A stretch of DNA of 64,000 nucleotides from the NCBI GenBank assembly GCA_964503145.1, contig CAZCYV010000001.1:496001-560000 (forward strand), given 5' to 3'. The first letter of the stretch is position 1; each line of letters starts with the position of its first letter. Positions 32,468 through 41,792 of the stretch are shown one piece after another. This stretch comes from RBG-16-57-11 sp964503145 (GTDB lineage Bacteria; Chloroflexota; Anaerolineae; Anaerolineales; UBA4823). The translations under genes and the position numbers were made by a program. The notes beneath the pieces are model-generated. The model was not told the origin of the DNA. It was given only the letters and a program-made list of their open reading frames with translations, and did no database searches.

Positions 32468-33952
32468 TCAGGCCAGACCTTCCAAAAGAGCGATAGCTCT
32501 CCTGACCCGCTCGATCACCTTCTCTTTGCCGATGATCTTCATGGTCTCGAACAGCGGTGGGCTGACCTTTTGGCCGGTGACCGCCACGCGCAAGATGCCA
32601 AAGAGTTGACCTGCTTGCAGACCCAGTTCTTCTGCCAGTTGGCGCATGGGCGGCTCAGTGGTCTCCAGGGTTAATTCGTTCAGACCTTCCAGCACTTCCA
32701 GAGCGCGCCGGGCAGCCGCAGCGGATTCTCGAGCGGTCAACTTCGCGCCAATCAGATCCTCTGGCGTAGGAGCGATTTCATCCTTAAACAAGAAGCCGAT
32801 CCATTGCGGCGCTTCATCCAGCGTGACCAGCCGCTCGCGGATCAAGGGTACAGCCTTGAGCAGCGTGGTGTCATCCACCACGTAGCCCGCCTGCTCCATG
32901 AAGGGGCGCAGGCGCTGCGCCAGGTCCTGCACTTCGAGACGGCGAATATGCAATCCATTGAAGTAGTCCAGCTTGCTGAAGTTGATCGCTGCGGGCGCAG
33001 GATTGAGCTTCTCCAGGCTGAATTTCTCCAACAGGTCATCCATGGTAAAAAACTCAGTATGGTCATCGTAGCTCCAACCCATCAGCGCAGTCCAATTGAC
33101 CACCGCCTCGGGGAGATAGCCCAGTTGGCGTAAGTCAGTGATGAATATCGAATGGCCGCCCTGCATCGCCTCAGCGTAATCGCGCTTGCTCATCTTACCC
33201 TTGCCGCTAGGCTTGAGAAAGATCGACAGGTGGATGAAGATTGGCATCTCCCAGCCAAAGGCGCGCAGGATGTTCCCATGCAGTGGGAAGGTCGAAAGCC
33301 ATTCCGAGCCGCGGATGACGTGAGTGACTCCCATCAAGTGATCGTCCACCATAGCCGCCAGGTGATAGACTGCCAGCCCATCGGACTTGACCAGGATCGT
33401 ATCATCCAGGCTGGAGTTTTCTACGGTGATGTCGCCGCGCAGATGATCGCGCACGGTGATCGAGCCTTCGCGTGGGGTCTTGAAGCGGATGACATGGCGC
33501 TCGCCGGCCTTCACGCGCTGCGCCGCCTGCTCAGGATCCAGATTTCGGCAGGTGCCATCATAGCGCGGGTTCTGCTTATTTTTGATCTGTTCCTGGCGCA
33601 CTTTTTCCAGACGATCGGGGGTGCAAAAACAAGGGTAGGCACAACCATGCGCCACCAGCCATTGGGCGTGTTGTTGGTAAATCTCGCGCCGTTGAGTCTG
33701 GTAGTACGGGCCATTCGGGCCGCCCACGTCTGGGCCTTCATCCCACTGAATACCCAGCCAGTGCAGGCTATCGATCAGCTCTTGCTCTGCACCCGGCACA
33801 TAGCGTTTCTGATCGGTGTCTTCGATGCGCAGGATGAATTTGCCGCCGGTTTGTCGGGCAAACAAATAGTTATACAGCGCAGTGCGCCCGCTGCCCAAAT
33901 GTGTGCGACCGGTAGGGGAAGGCGCAAAGCGTACAACAACGGGTTTGGACAT
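32468..33952 (-). CDS. gltX: Glutamyl-tRNA synthetase
   Basis: 494 aa. FAPSPTGRTHLGSGRTALYN contains the HIGH-type motif in the variant HLGS, and KGKMSKRDYA near residue 250 is the KMSKS loop. The Cys pair in PCFCTPD is part of the insert. A C-terminal helical anticodon domain is present. It charges tRNA-Glu. The gene follows rodA by 40 bases, separated by a perfect palindrome, and is probably the last gene of the long mre-min transcript. HLGS in place of HIGG/HIGH keeps the first His and Gly. Confidence 0.95.
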   Translation of the reverse strand: MSKPVVVRFAPSPTGRTHLGSGRTALYNYLFARQTGGKFILRIEDTDQKRYVPGAEQELIDSLHWLGIQWDEGPDVGGPNGPYYQTQRREIYQQHAQWLVAHGCAYPCFCTPDRLEKVRQEQIKNKQNPRYDGTCRNLDPEQAAQRVKAGERHVIRFKTPREGSITVRDHLRGDITVENSSLDDTILVKSDGLAVYHLAAMVDDHLMGVTHVIRGSEWLSTFPLHGNILRAFGWEMPIFIHLSIFLKPSGKGKMSKRDYAEAMQGGHSIFITDLRQLGYLPEAVVNWTALMGWSYDDHTEFFTMDDLLEKFSLEKLNPAPAAINFSKLDYFNGLHIRRLEVQDLAQRLRPFMEQAGYVVDDTTLLKAVPLIRERLVTLDEAPQWIGFLFKDEIAPTPEDLIGAKLTARESAAAARRALEVLEGLNELTLETTEPPMRQLAEELGLQAGQLFGILRVAVTGQKVSPPLFETMKIIGKEKVIERVRRAIALLEGLA

Positions 33953-33964
33953 GTGAGACTCTCC

Positions 33965-33992
33965 AGTAGGGCGATTTTAAAATCGCCCTACT
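33965..33992. repeat. Perfect 28-bp palindrome abutting the rodA stop
   Basis: AGTAGGGCGATTTT followed by its exact complement, ending one base before the rodA stop codon. No T-run follows on either strand. It may form a processing or stabilising hairpin between rodA and gltX, or be a copy of a dispersed palindromic element. Confidence 0.8.
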
Positions 33993-35132
33993 TCAGAATT
34001 CGAGCGATCGATGGCGCAGAATCACGCTCTCCACCAGCCCGATGCCAATCATGATCGAAAGCAAGGAACTGCCCCCATAACTGACAAAAGGTAAGGTCAG
34101 ACCGGTGGCGGGCATCAGATTCAGGTTGACGCCGATGTTGACGATCGATTGAAAGGCGATCATCGTCGCCACGCCGAAGGCAATCAATGCGCCAAAGGTA
34201 TCCGACGCCAGTCGGGCGGCGCGCAGGCAACGCCAGATAACAAACAACAGAACCAGGATCACCGCCAGCGTGCCGATAAAGCCGAATTCGTGCGCCGTTG
34301 CAGAAAAGATAAAGTCGGACCAGCGCACTTTCAGGAAGCGAAGCTGCACCTGCGTACCCTGTCCATAGCCCTGCCCGAGCAGGCCGCCCGAGCCAATGCT
34401 GATCAACGCCTGTTGGATGTTGTAAATGTCTCCATGCCGGGCATTAGGATCGGGGAACAAAAAATTCAGAATGCGCCGCTGCTGATAATCCGCCAGAAAG
34501 GGAAAGGCGATAATGGGCAGGAAGATGCCGCTAACGATGAACAACAACAAGTGGCGGATGCGCAACCCGCTGGCCCACACCAGAGCAAACCACAAGACGA
34601 TCATCACAATCGAGGTGCTCAGATTCGGTTGGAGCAGGATCGGCACTACGATCAGCATCGCCAGGACTAAGCTACGCCCCACATAAGCCAGTTTCTGGAT
34701 GTTATGTTGATTGCGAGTCAGGTAATCTGCAAGCACCAGGATCAACACAATCTTGGCAATCTCCGACGGCTGGATCAGGATCACGCCGGTATCGAACCAA
34801 CGCGCTGAGCCAAACAGCGCCGCGCCGAGGATGGTCAATGCCGCCAGAGCGATCACCGTGCCTACATACAGCGGCCGGCTGATTGAAGCCCACAGGCGAT
34901 AATCCACCGCTGCGACGGCCACCATTGCCACCATCCCGCCAAGGGCGAAGATCACCTGGCGTTGAACCAGGTTGAGTTCGACCAGTTCGATGTTTCCAGC
35001 CACCGACGAGCGAATCATCGTGATGCCAAAAATGATCAGCAGGGCTACCGCTCCCACCAACCAGAAATCGAAGTGTTTCCAGGTGGAAGCCAGATTTTGT
35101 AGCCGTATTCTTTGCGAAACTGCTCCACTCAT
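33993..35132 (-). CDS. rodA: Rod-shape SEDS peptidoglycan glycosyltransferase RodA
   Basis: 379 aa polytopic membrane protein of the FtsW/RodA/SpoVE family. PSEIAKIVLILVLADYL near residue 122 and the C-terminal ATGLTLPFVSYGGSSLL contain family signatures. It polymerises lipid II glycan strands together with the class B PBP encoded upstream (36920). The location after mrdA and the min genes points to RodA rather than FtsW. minE lies 12 bases upstream. Confidence 0.92.
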   Translation of the reverse strand: MSGAVSQRIRLQNLASTWKHFDFWLVGAVALLIIFGITMIRSSVAGNIELVELNLVQRQVIFALGGMVAMVAVAAVDYRLWASISRPLYVGTVIALAALTILGAALFGSARWFDTGVILIQPSEIAKIVLILVLADYLTRNQHNIQKLAYVGRSLVLAMLIVVPILLQPNLSTSIVMIVLWFALVWASGLRIRHLLLFIVSGIFLPIIAFPFLADYQQRRILNFLFPDPNARHGDIYNIQQALISIGSGGLLGQGYGQGTQVQLRFLKVRWSDFIFSATAHEFGFIGTLAVILVLLFVIWRCLRAARLASDTFGALIAFGVATMIAFQSIVNIGVNLNLMPATGLTLPFVSYGGSSLLSIMIGIGLVESVILRHRSLEF

Positions 35133-35144
35133 AAAAAACCCATC

Positions 35145-35414
35145 TCAACTCAAACGACGGCGGCGTGTGGGCTTTAAGGGGATATCCGCGATCAAACGCT
35201 GCTCGCGGCCCTCTTGTGACATCTCGATGCGCACCGCAGCCGGGTCGATGTCGACGTGCCGTGAGATCGTAGCAATCAGTTCGTCCTTGAGCACTTCCAG
35301 CGCTCCAGGGGAGATATCGGTGCGATCATGCACCAGCACCAATTTCAAGCGCTCTTTGGCTTGCTGGGCGCTGCTTGCTTCTCGACCAAAGATGCGATCC
35401 CAAAATCCAGGCAT
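35145..35414 (-). CDS. minE: Cell division topological specificity factor MinE
   Basis: 89 aa. AKERLKLVLVHDRTDISPG near residue 18 is the MinD-activating segment, followed by LKDELIATISRHVDID and a Val/Ile-rich strand. It stimulates MinD ATPase and confines MinCD to the poles. It lies one base after minD. Confidence 0.92.
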   Translation of the reverse strand: MPGFWDRIFGREASSAQQAKERLKLVLVHDRTDISPGALEVLKDELIATISRHVDIDPAAVRIEMSQEGREQRLIADIPLKPTRRRRLS

Positions 35415-35415
35415 C

Positions 35416-36219
35416 TCAGCCTCCTCCCGAGCGGAACCTGCGCATCAGGCGAGCGAAGACTCCACCTTCTTCATCCATGCTCATAAACGGAACTTTCTCG
35501 CCGTTCAGACGTCGGGCGATATTCCGAAAAGCCTGCCCAGCCCGGCTTTTCCCATCCAGCGCTACCGGCATGCCGCGATTCGAACCCATCAGGACGTTCT
35601 CGTCTTCCGGGATCATCCCGATCAGTTCCACCGCCAGCAACTCCAGGACATCCTCCACCGCCAGCATATCTCCCCGGCGCACCATCTCCGGCTTAATCCG
35701 GTTGATCACCAGCCGCGCCGGGCCTTTTTCTTCCGCCTCGATCAGGCCGATGATCCGATCGGCATCGCGCACCGCAGAGACCTCCGGGTTGGTGATGACG
35801 ATAACAATATCTGCAGGGGCGACCGCGTTGCGAAAACCGCGCTCGATCCCTGCGGGAGAATCGATCAGGATCCAATCGTACTCCGGGCGTAATTCGTCAC
35901 ACAGACGGATCATATCGCTGGGGGATACTGCGCTTTTGTCTCTGGTCTGGGCGGCAGGGATCAGGTACAACTCCGGCAGCCGCTTGTCGCGGATCATCGC
36001 CTGCCGCAGGCGACAGCGTCCTTCAACCACGTCCACCAGGTCATAGACAATGCGATTCTCCAGGCCCAAGACGACATCCAGGTTGCGCAAGCCGATGTCG
36101 GCGTCGATGCAAACGACCTTGTGCCCCAGTTCGGCCAACGCCGCGCCCATATTGGCGGTGGCAGTGGTCTTGCCCACACCGCCTTTGCCGGAGGTCACAG
36201 TGATCACTTTCCCACTCAT
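35416..36219 (-). CDS. minD: Septum site-determining ATPase MinD
   Basis: 267 aa. The deviant Walker A is SGKGGVGKTTATANMG near residue 10. VCIDADIGLRNLDVVLG and LIDSPAGIERGF follow. The C-terminal FARLMRRFRSGGG is an amphipathic membrane-targeting helix. It binds ATP, recruits MinC to the membrane and oscillates or partitions with MinE. The start overlaps the minC stop by four bases. Confidence 0.95.
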   Translation of the reverse strand: MSGKVITVTSGKGGVGKTTATANMGAALAELGHKVVCIDADIGLRNLDVVLGLENRIVYDLVDVVEGRCRLRQAMIRDKRLPELYLIPAAQTRDKSAVSPSDMIRLCDELRPEYDWILIDSPAGIERGFRNAVAPADIVIVITNPEVSAVRDADRIIGLIEAEEKGPARLVINRIKPEMVRRGDMLAVEDVLELLAVELIGMIPEDENVLMGSNRGMPVALDGKSRAGQAFRNIARRLNGEKVPFMSMDEEGGVFARLMRRFRSGGG

Positions 36220-36923
36220 AATCTCTCCCTCTTTGGATCCCAGGGTTCGGCCACAACCTGACCATTCAAAATGCGCGCCATTTCTGGTTGCGGCTTGCCC
36301 CGCCGCTTGGGTGTGACCGCGATCTGTCCAGCGATGCGCAATTGAGTGGGCGACAGGTCAAGAGCGCAGATCACTGCATTCTCGTCGCCCTCTGCGCCCG
36401 CATGCACCATGCCGCGCAGCCGTCCCCAAACGACCACGTCGCCCCGGGCGATGACTTCCGCCCCAGGGTTGATATCTCCGATCACTACGATGTGCCCGGG
36501 GTGTTGCAGGCTGGCGCCAGAGCGCAGCGTGCGCTTGACCAGGATAGCGCTGCCCCCTTCCTGAACCTGCGTCGATGAGCGCGCCGTACCCGTCGCCTCG
36601 GGGCGCGGTTTGAAAAGGCGCGTCGCCAATCCAAAGGCCTGCGCAGAGCGCTCGGTTGTGGGAGAATTGCTGATCACCGCCCACAAACTGAGCCCACGGT
36701 CGGAGATTTCCTTGCTCAGTTGTCCCAAATCCACAGCCTTAAGCGCATGGTTGCCCACATCGACCGCCAGGCGCGCCCCGCGCAGGAAGTCCGCCTGCTG
36801 ATCGAGGTGTTCCAAAAGCGCCTGATGCACTTCTTCCCAGGGGTGATCGCCCAAGGTCACCAACAGGCCTTCGCGAATGCCTTTAATCTGAATCTTCTGA
36901 CTCATCGCTTGCGATCCGATCAT
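36216..36923 (-). CDS. minC: Septum site-determining protein MinC
   Basis: 235 aa from the ATG overlapping the mrdA stop; Met7 (36905) is an equally possible start, as neither has a clear Shine-Dalgarno. The N-terminal domain (about 10-105) is weakly conserved, as usual. The C-terminal right-handed beta-helix has SGASLQHPGHIVVIGDINPGAEV split over turns near 135-155, then GDVVVWGRLRGMVHAGA. It inhibits FtsZ assembly at the poles when bound to MinD. Confidence 0.92.
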   Translation of the reverse strand: MIGSQAMSQKIQIKGIREGLLVTLGDHPWEEVHQALLEHLDQQADFLRGARLAVDVGNHALKAVDLGQLSKEISDRGLSLWAVISNSPTTERSAQAFGLATRLFKPRPEATGTARSSTQVQEGGSAILVKRTLRSGASLQHPGHIVVIGDINPGAEVIARGDVVVWGRLRGMVHAGAEGDENAVICALDLSPTQLRIAGQIAVTPKRRGKPQPEMARILNGQVVAEPWDPKRERL

Positions 36924-39061
36924 GGAGTGGGAACAGCCCCGCTATCGATGTTTTTCAGTTCAAAATACGCTTCAAGCGTCCGGCGCACAATCGGCCCGGC
37001 CACAGTAGCGCCTTCAGTGCCGTTGTACACATAGGCCACTACAGCGATTTCCGGATTCTCGTATGGCGCAAAGGCAACTGTCCAGGCATGGGATGGCCAG
37101 TTGCCCGGGATACAGCGGTTCAAAGCATTGGCATATTTGTCGCAATATTCGGCTGTGCCGGTTTTTCCCGCCGCCGAGATGGTTTCGCCAGCGAAAATAT
37201 TTTTCAGCGTGCCCTCGGTGACTGCCAGGCGCATCCCCTGCTTCACCACATCGAAAACCCAGGGCGCCACGGTCTTCTTCTGGCCGGGGATTGGCTCACA
37301 GCCGCGCACCGTAGTTTCGCCAAATTCCTGGATCATCGGATCAACCGTCAGATCCCATTTCAGGTTGACCTGGAACGGCGAGACTTGCTTTGCCCCAGGT
37401 ACCGGTTCATCCAAGAGGTTCCCGTCGGCGTCACGCCACATCGGAACAACATTTCCATTGCTGTCCAGCACCTCACGCAGCAGCGTCGGCTGCGCCAGCT
37501 TTCCGTCATTAGCCACTACTGCGGCTGAAAGCAACACCTGAATCGGGGTGGCCAACACATAGCCCTGGCCGACGCTGGCGATGTAGGTGTCGCCAGAGGA
37601 CCAGCTCTCGGCCTGGTTGATGCGTTTCCAGGTGGGGTCAGGGATCAATCCATCCTCCTCATCAGGTAGCCCAATCCCTGGTGCCGCGCCATAGCCCATC
37701 GCCGCAGCATAGGTCCCTAGGCGGCAAATCCCCAGGCCGTTCGGCACCTCATCTTCAAAGCCGCCCCCCAGCTTGTAAAAATAGACATTGCTCGAATTGG
37801 CCAGGCCATGCACAAAATCCAGACGGCCAAAGCCCGCTTTATTCCAATCGACGAACTCGCGGGCGCGTCCCGGGTCATTGGCGTAATATCGCTCCGTGAC
37901 TTCCAGCTTGGGCGGCGTAGAGATGATCTGATCGGGGGTGACCACACCCTCGTTCAGCGCGCCCACGCCGGTGACCAGCTTAAACACCGACCCCGCCGGC
38001 AGCACATCGCCTACGGCGTGATTGAGCAAGGGATTGGTAGGATCATTGACCAGTTGATTGTAATAATAGAACGGGATCAGCCGCGCCATGCGGTTGTTCT
38101 CATAGGTCGGATACGAGACCATGGCCAGAATTTCCCCGGTACGCGGGTTCATAGCGATCACAACGCCGCTGGAATAGCGTTGTTCGCCAAAATAGGTGTT
38201 CCAGTCTTGAATTTCATCGATCAGGATTTGCTCAGCCGCCTGTTGCAAGCGAGTATCCAGAGTCAAACGGATGCTACGCCCGGGTCGAGGCTCAATCGGT
38301 GGGCTGACATCTCGCAGCGCCTGGCCTGCCACGTCGATTTGCACCACGCGTAGCCCATTCTGACCTGCCAGCAAATCCTGATATTGAAGCTCCAGGCCAG
38401 CATACCCCACCTTGTCTCGGTTTGGCACCAGGCCTTTCTCCACATAGAAATCTTCCAGGGCCGCCGGAACCGGCCCCAGAAAACCCACCAGCGCCGCGGT
38501 CACCGAGCCGGTAGGATATTCACGCAGGGGCTGGATCTCGATGCCGATGCCCGGCCAATCGACCGCTTTTTCCATGATAACCATCGCCAGTTGCTCATCG
38601 ATGTCGCATTGGATGCGCACCGGCTGATAAGGCGTAGAGGTCTCAGCGTATTCGGCGATCTGAGCAATACCATGATCCGACACGCAAGGCACGTAAGGGT
38701 TTTCTGGGGTGATTTCATTCCTGTTGACCGGAACGCCGATCAGCTTAGAGAGCTGGCGAAAAATCTCTTGCGTTGCGCCTGGGTCATCCGGCAATTGGGA
38801 GGCGTTGACTACGACGTTATAAGAAGCCACGTTGTGCGCCAGGATGACGCCGTTGCGATCGTAGATCAATCCACGCGGGGCAGGCAGGTTGATCTCATCC
38901 GTGCTGTTTTCGTCGGCTTTGGCTATCCATTCTTCAGCCTGAACTACCTGCAAGATGAACAGGCGCGTAACAAATACGATAAACACCAGGGCAACGCTAA
39001 CGATGAAGGCGACAATCCGCCAGGGCTGGATTTCGTTACGAATAGTCGGTTGAGCTTGCAT
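36920..39061 (-). CDS. mrdA: Penicillin-binding protein 2 (class B transpeptidase of elongation)
   Basis: 713 aa. One N-terminal helix (WRIVAFIVSVALVFIVFV) anchors a periplasmic protein. The dimerisation domain follows, and then the transpeptidase domain with PAGSVFKL (SxxK Ser), SSN in LANSSNVYFY and AAGKTGTAE (KTG). It cross-links peptidoglycan made by RodA. It overlaps minC by four bases and follows mreD by 39 bases, a standard elongasome arrangement. It is longer than the E. coli protein (about 630 aa), mostly within loops of the transpeptidase domain. Confidence 0.94.
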   Translation of the reverse strand: MQAQPTIRNEIQPWRIVAFIVSVALVFIVFVTRLFILQVVQAEEWIAKADENSTDEINLPAPRGLIYDRNGVILAHNVASYNVVVNASQLPDDPGATQEIFRQLSKLIGVPVNRNEITPENPYVPCVSDHGIAQIAEYAETSTPYQPVRIQCDIDEQLAMVIMEKAVDWPGIGIEIQPLREYPTGSVTAALVGFLGPVPAALEDFYVEKGLVPNRDKVGYAGLELQYQDLLAGQNGLRVVQIDVAGQALRDVSPPIEPRPGRSIRLTLDTRLQQAAEQILIDEIQDWNTYFGEQRYSSGVVIAMNPRTGEILAMVSYPTYENNRMARLIPFYYYNQLVNDPTNPLLNHAVGDVLPAGSVFKLVTGVGALNEGVVTPDQIISTPPKLEVTERYYANDPGRAREFVDWNKAGFGRLDFVHGLANSSNVYFYKLGGGFEDEVPNGLGICRLGTYAAAMGYGAAPGIGLPDEEDGLIPDPTWKRINQAESWSSGDTYIASVGQGYVLATPIQVLLSAAVVANDGKLAQPTLLREVLDSNGNVVPMWRDADGNLLDEPVPGAKQVSPFQVNLKWDLTVDPMIQEFGETTVRGCEPIPGQKKTVAPWVFDVVKQGMRLAVTEGTLKNIFAGETISAAGKTGTAEYCDKYANALNRCIPGNWPSHAWTVAFAPYENPEIAVVAYVYNGTEGATVAGPIVRRTLEAYFELKNIDSGAVPTP

Positions 39062-39100
39062 ATACTTTCTTAGTTTGCGGAATTCAGGTCCCGCATCGAA

Positions 39101-39601
39101 TTATATTTCCAATGGCTCCGGATAGAGCCAGTTTGCCAGATCGCTGAACAAAGCATAGAGCGGGATTGCGATCAGCAGGTTCAATAAAACGCTAGGAAGG
39201 GTGACCAGGTTGATCGCTTCCCAAAACGAAATTGGCGTATCTGCCAGTTGTAAAGCCAGGATCACCACCAGATTCACCATTAAAGTGCCAAAAAAAGTAG
39301 CTACCAGCATCGCCAGGATGGGTACCTGCCAGACGCGCTGTTTCAGCAAGACAGCCAGGCCAACCGCCAACAAGTAGCCCACCAACACCGCGCCAAAGGG
39401 CAATGCAGAGACATACCCAACCAATAGCCCACCCATTATAGCCCAAAACCAGGCGGTTCGGACGCGTTTTTGCAGCGCCCAGGCCAGCAAGGCTACCAGC
39501 ACCAGATCGGTGGTGCCCTGCAGCAACGGGATTTTGCTGAACACCGCAGATTGGATCATCACCAGCAAAGCCAGGACGGGGACTGCAATCAATACTGCCA
39601 T
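39101..39601 (-). CDS. mreD: Rod shape-determining protein MreD
   Basis: 166 aa, nearly all hydrophobic with about five membrane helices; LLQGTTDLVLVALLAWALQ near residue 27 fits the family. Sequence conservation is low, so the call leans on position between mreC and mrdA. It belongs to the elongasome membrane core. Confidence 0.88.
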   Translation of the reverse strand: MAVLIAVPVLALLVMIQSAVFSKIPLLQGTTDLVLVALLAWALQKRVRTAWFWAIMGGLLVGYVSALPFGAVLVGYLLAVGLAVLLKQRVWQVPILAMLVATFFGTLMVNLVVILALQLADTPISFWEAINLVTLPSVLLNLLIAIPLYALFSDLANWLYPEPLEI

Positions 39602-39644
39602 CGAACTTTTTGTGAGATCTTGAAGTCTTGCTGGAACGCGCCGC

Positions 39645-40493
39645 TCATGGCGTTACCGGAGTAGGAATGAGCGGTTCGATATCGATCGGCTGGAAGTTCA
39701 CAATGACCAGCAGAATCTCCAGCTTGGAAAAATCTACAATCGATTGAACCACACCCGTCTTGAACAGATCGGTCTCTTTGCCGCGCACATTGGTCACCTG
39801 GCCAATCAGCAAATTAGCCGGATAATTTCCTCCCAGACCCGAAGTCAGCACCACATCGCCAACCTTGATCTCTGCTGACTGGGGGATCATGTCCAAAGCA
39901 AGCTCACCCGTCAGGCTGCCCTTCAACACCGCCTGTGTATCGGTCCCTTCCAGCCGCACGTTGACCGACGAAGCCGGATCCGTGATGAGCTGCACACGCC
40001 CGGCGTTTGCAGTGATCGCCGTGATCCGCCCAACCAGGCCCTGCGCAGTTACGACAGGCATGCCACGACGTAGGCCGTCATCTGACCCGCGATTAATAAT
40101 CACGTACTTAACAAATGGGCTGGGATCACGTCCGATTACCGAAACTGCTACATAGCGGTTTTCGGGGTGCACGCGCGCAAAATCAACCAGGGCAGACAGG
40201 ATGCGCGTTTCGGTCAATTGTTGTTTGAGGTCGATGATCTCGGCCTGTAAGTCCGAAACCTGCTTCTCCAGTTCGGCATTTCTCTGGCGCAGCCGCGCCA
40301 GGTCCTGAGGCGAGTTAATCACATTCTGGATCGCCTGGAAACGGGTAGATATCCATGTTTGGGCGCTGACCAGCGGCTCTAACACCAATCGAGTCACCGG
40401 GGTCAGATATCCCCCTAGCGCCAACATGATCAAGCCGATGATGACCAGAGCCAGAACGATGCCCTGGATCGAGCGTAACGGAGTAGTTCGCAT
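39645..40493 (-). CDS. mreC: Rod shape-determining protein MreC
   Basis: 282 aa. One N-terminal helix, then a coiled coil (LRQRNAELEKQVSDLQAEI near residues 67-85), then the double beta-barrel domain with RDPSPFVKYVIINRGSDDGL and GLGGNYPANLLIGQV. It links PBP2 and RodA to MreB on the outer face of the membrane. It begins three bases after mreB. Confidence 0.93.
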   Translation of the reverse strand: MRTTPLRSIQGIVLALVIIGLIMLALGGYLTPVTRLVLEPLVSAQTWISTRFQAIQNVINSPQDLARLRQRNAELEKQVSDLQAEIIDLKQQLTETRILSALVDFARVHPENRYVAVSVIGRDPSPFVKYVIINRGSDDGLRRGMPVVTAQGLVGRITAITANAGRVQLITDPASSVNVRLEGTDTQAVLKGSLTGELALDMIPQSAEIKVGDVVLTSGLGGNYPANLLIGQVTNVRGKETDLFKTGVVQSIVDFSKLEILLVIVNFQPIDIEPLIPTPVTP

Positions 40494-40496
40494 GGA

Positions 40497-41564
40497 TTAA
40501 TTGTGCCGCGTACTACCGCGCTCTAAACCGACCAACAAACGCTTCAAAGCTTCGTAATGTTCGAGGATCATTCCTGCGCCGCGAGCGACACAACTCATCG
40601 GATCTTCTGCCACCCAGCAGCGAATATGTAATTCTTCCATCAAACGCTTATCCAATGCCTGCAAAAGCGAACCGCCACCAGCCAGGCAAATGCCCGACTC
40701 CATCAGATCGGCGATGATCTCCGGCGGCGCCTCGTCAAGCGCATCTTTGATCGTGTCGACGATGGTCTGTACAGAACCGGAGATGGCTTCGCGAATCTCC
40801 ACCGAAGAGACCTCTACCGCCTCTGGCAGGCCGGTGATCAGATTACGGCCACGCAGGAGCATGGTTTTCTCTTCAGGAAGGTGATAGGCCGAGCCAATGG
40901 CAATCTTGGATTGCTCCGCCATGCGCTCGCCAATGAGCAGATTGTACTTGTTGCGCACGTACTGGACGATATCCTGGTCCATCTCATCGCCAGCGACGCG
41001 CAGCGAACGCGAGACTACCACCCCGCCCATGGACATGATCGCCACCTCGGAGGTGCCGCCGCCGATATCCACGATCATGCTGCCGCGCACTTCGTTGACA
41101 GGCAAACCTGCGCCCAGCGCGGCTGCCACCGGCTCTTCGATCAGGCCGACCTCGCGCGCCCCCGCCGACATCGCCGCATCATAAACCGCGCGTTTCTCCA
41201 CTTCTGTGACGCCAGAGGGGATGCCAACGATCACCCGCGGGCGCGGCACCGGTACGATGCTCTGCTCATGCGCTTTACCAATAAAGTATTCCAACATCGC
41301 CTGAGTAATTTCGAACTCCGAGATCACTCCATCCCGCAGCGGTCGTACTGCGATCACGTTGGCTGGGGTGCGCCCCACCATCTCACGGGCTTCTGCGCCG
41401 ATCGCCAGCGGTTGACGAGTGCGCTTATCGATCGCAACCCAGGAGGGCTCATTAATTGTAATACCCTTGCCGCGGACATTGACCAGCGTGTTCGCCGTGC
41501 CCAGGTCAATGCCAATGTCAAGCGAAAAGAACCCTAGTAACCAATCGAATGGTTTGAACGCCAA
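40497..41564 (-). CDS. mreB: Rod shape-determining actin homologue MreB
   Basis: 355 aa. DIGIDLGTANTLVNVRGKGI near residue 16 is the phosphate-1 motif, IVDIGGGTSEVAIMSMGGVV near 165 is phosphate-2 and ICLAGGGSLLQALDKRL near 290 the adenosine motif. It forms cytoplasmic filaments that guide cell-wall synthesis, so cells are expected to be rods or filaments. First gene of the cluster; a -10-like TATAAT and an inverted repeat lie 95-135 bases upstream. Confidence 0.96.
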   Translation of the reverse strand: MAFKPFDWLLGFFSLDIGIDLGTANTLVNVRGKGITINEPSWVAIDKRTRQPLAIGAEAREMVGRTPANVIAVRPLRDGVISEFEITQAMLEYFIGKAHEQSIVPVPRPRVIVGIPSGVTEVEKRAVYDAAMSAGAREVGLIEEPVAAALGAGLPVNEVRGSMIVDIGGGTSEVAIMSMGGVVVSRSLRVAGDEMDQDIVQYVRNKYNLLIGERMAEQSKIAIGSAYHLPEEKTMLLRGRNLITGLPEAVEVSSVEIREAISGSVQTIVDTIKDALDEAPPEIIADLMESGICLAGGGSLLQALDKRLMEELHIRCWVAEDPMSCVARGAGMILEHYEALKRLLVGLERGSTRHN

Positions 41565-41659
41565 TGCAGGCTCCTCAAAAGACCCCGGGTAACAACCCTA
41601 ATCCACGTATTCGGATGGCCTAGGGATTGGGCGCTCTCTCCGGTTTTTTGACGTTTGGG

Positions 41660-41697
41660 ATTATACCATTAGAACACCCCTGCCCTGGATGTTCTAA
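41660..41697 (-). promoter_or_regulatory. Candidate mre operon promoter with overlapping inverted repeat
   Basis: TATAAT on the minus strand (41665-41660) about 95 bases before mreB, with an 8-bp perfect inverted repeat TTAGAACA-13-TGTTCTAA at 41669-41697 covering the place where a -35 would be. No consensus -35 is seen, which suits an activator- or repressor-controlled promoter. This is unproven. Confidence 0.4.
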
Positions 41698-41743
41698 AAA
41701 CGCTCTTCGGTGGCGCTTAGCACACGTGAGGAGTGAAACAGGT

Positions 41744-41772
41744 GCAGGCCAGTCAGGTGATGACTGGCCTGC
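41744..41772 (-). terminator. Hairpin downstream of the ferredoxin oxidoreductase genes
   Basis: 12-bp perfect stem (GCAGGCCAGTCA) with a 5-base loop, 21 bases after the beta-subunit stop. No T-run follows on the minus strand, so termination strength is uncertain. Confidence 0.65.
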
Positions 41773-41792
41773 AATTCTGACTCACGCCGAAC

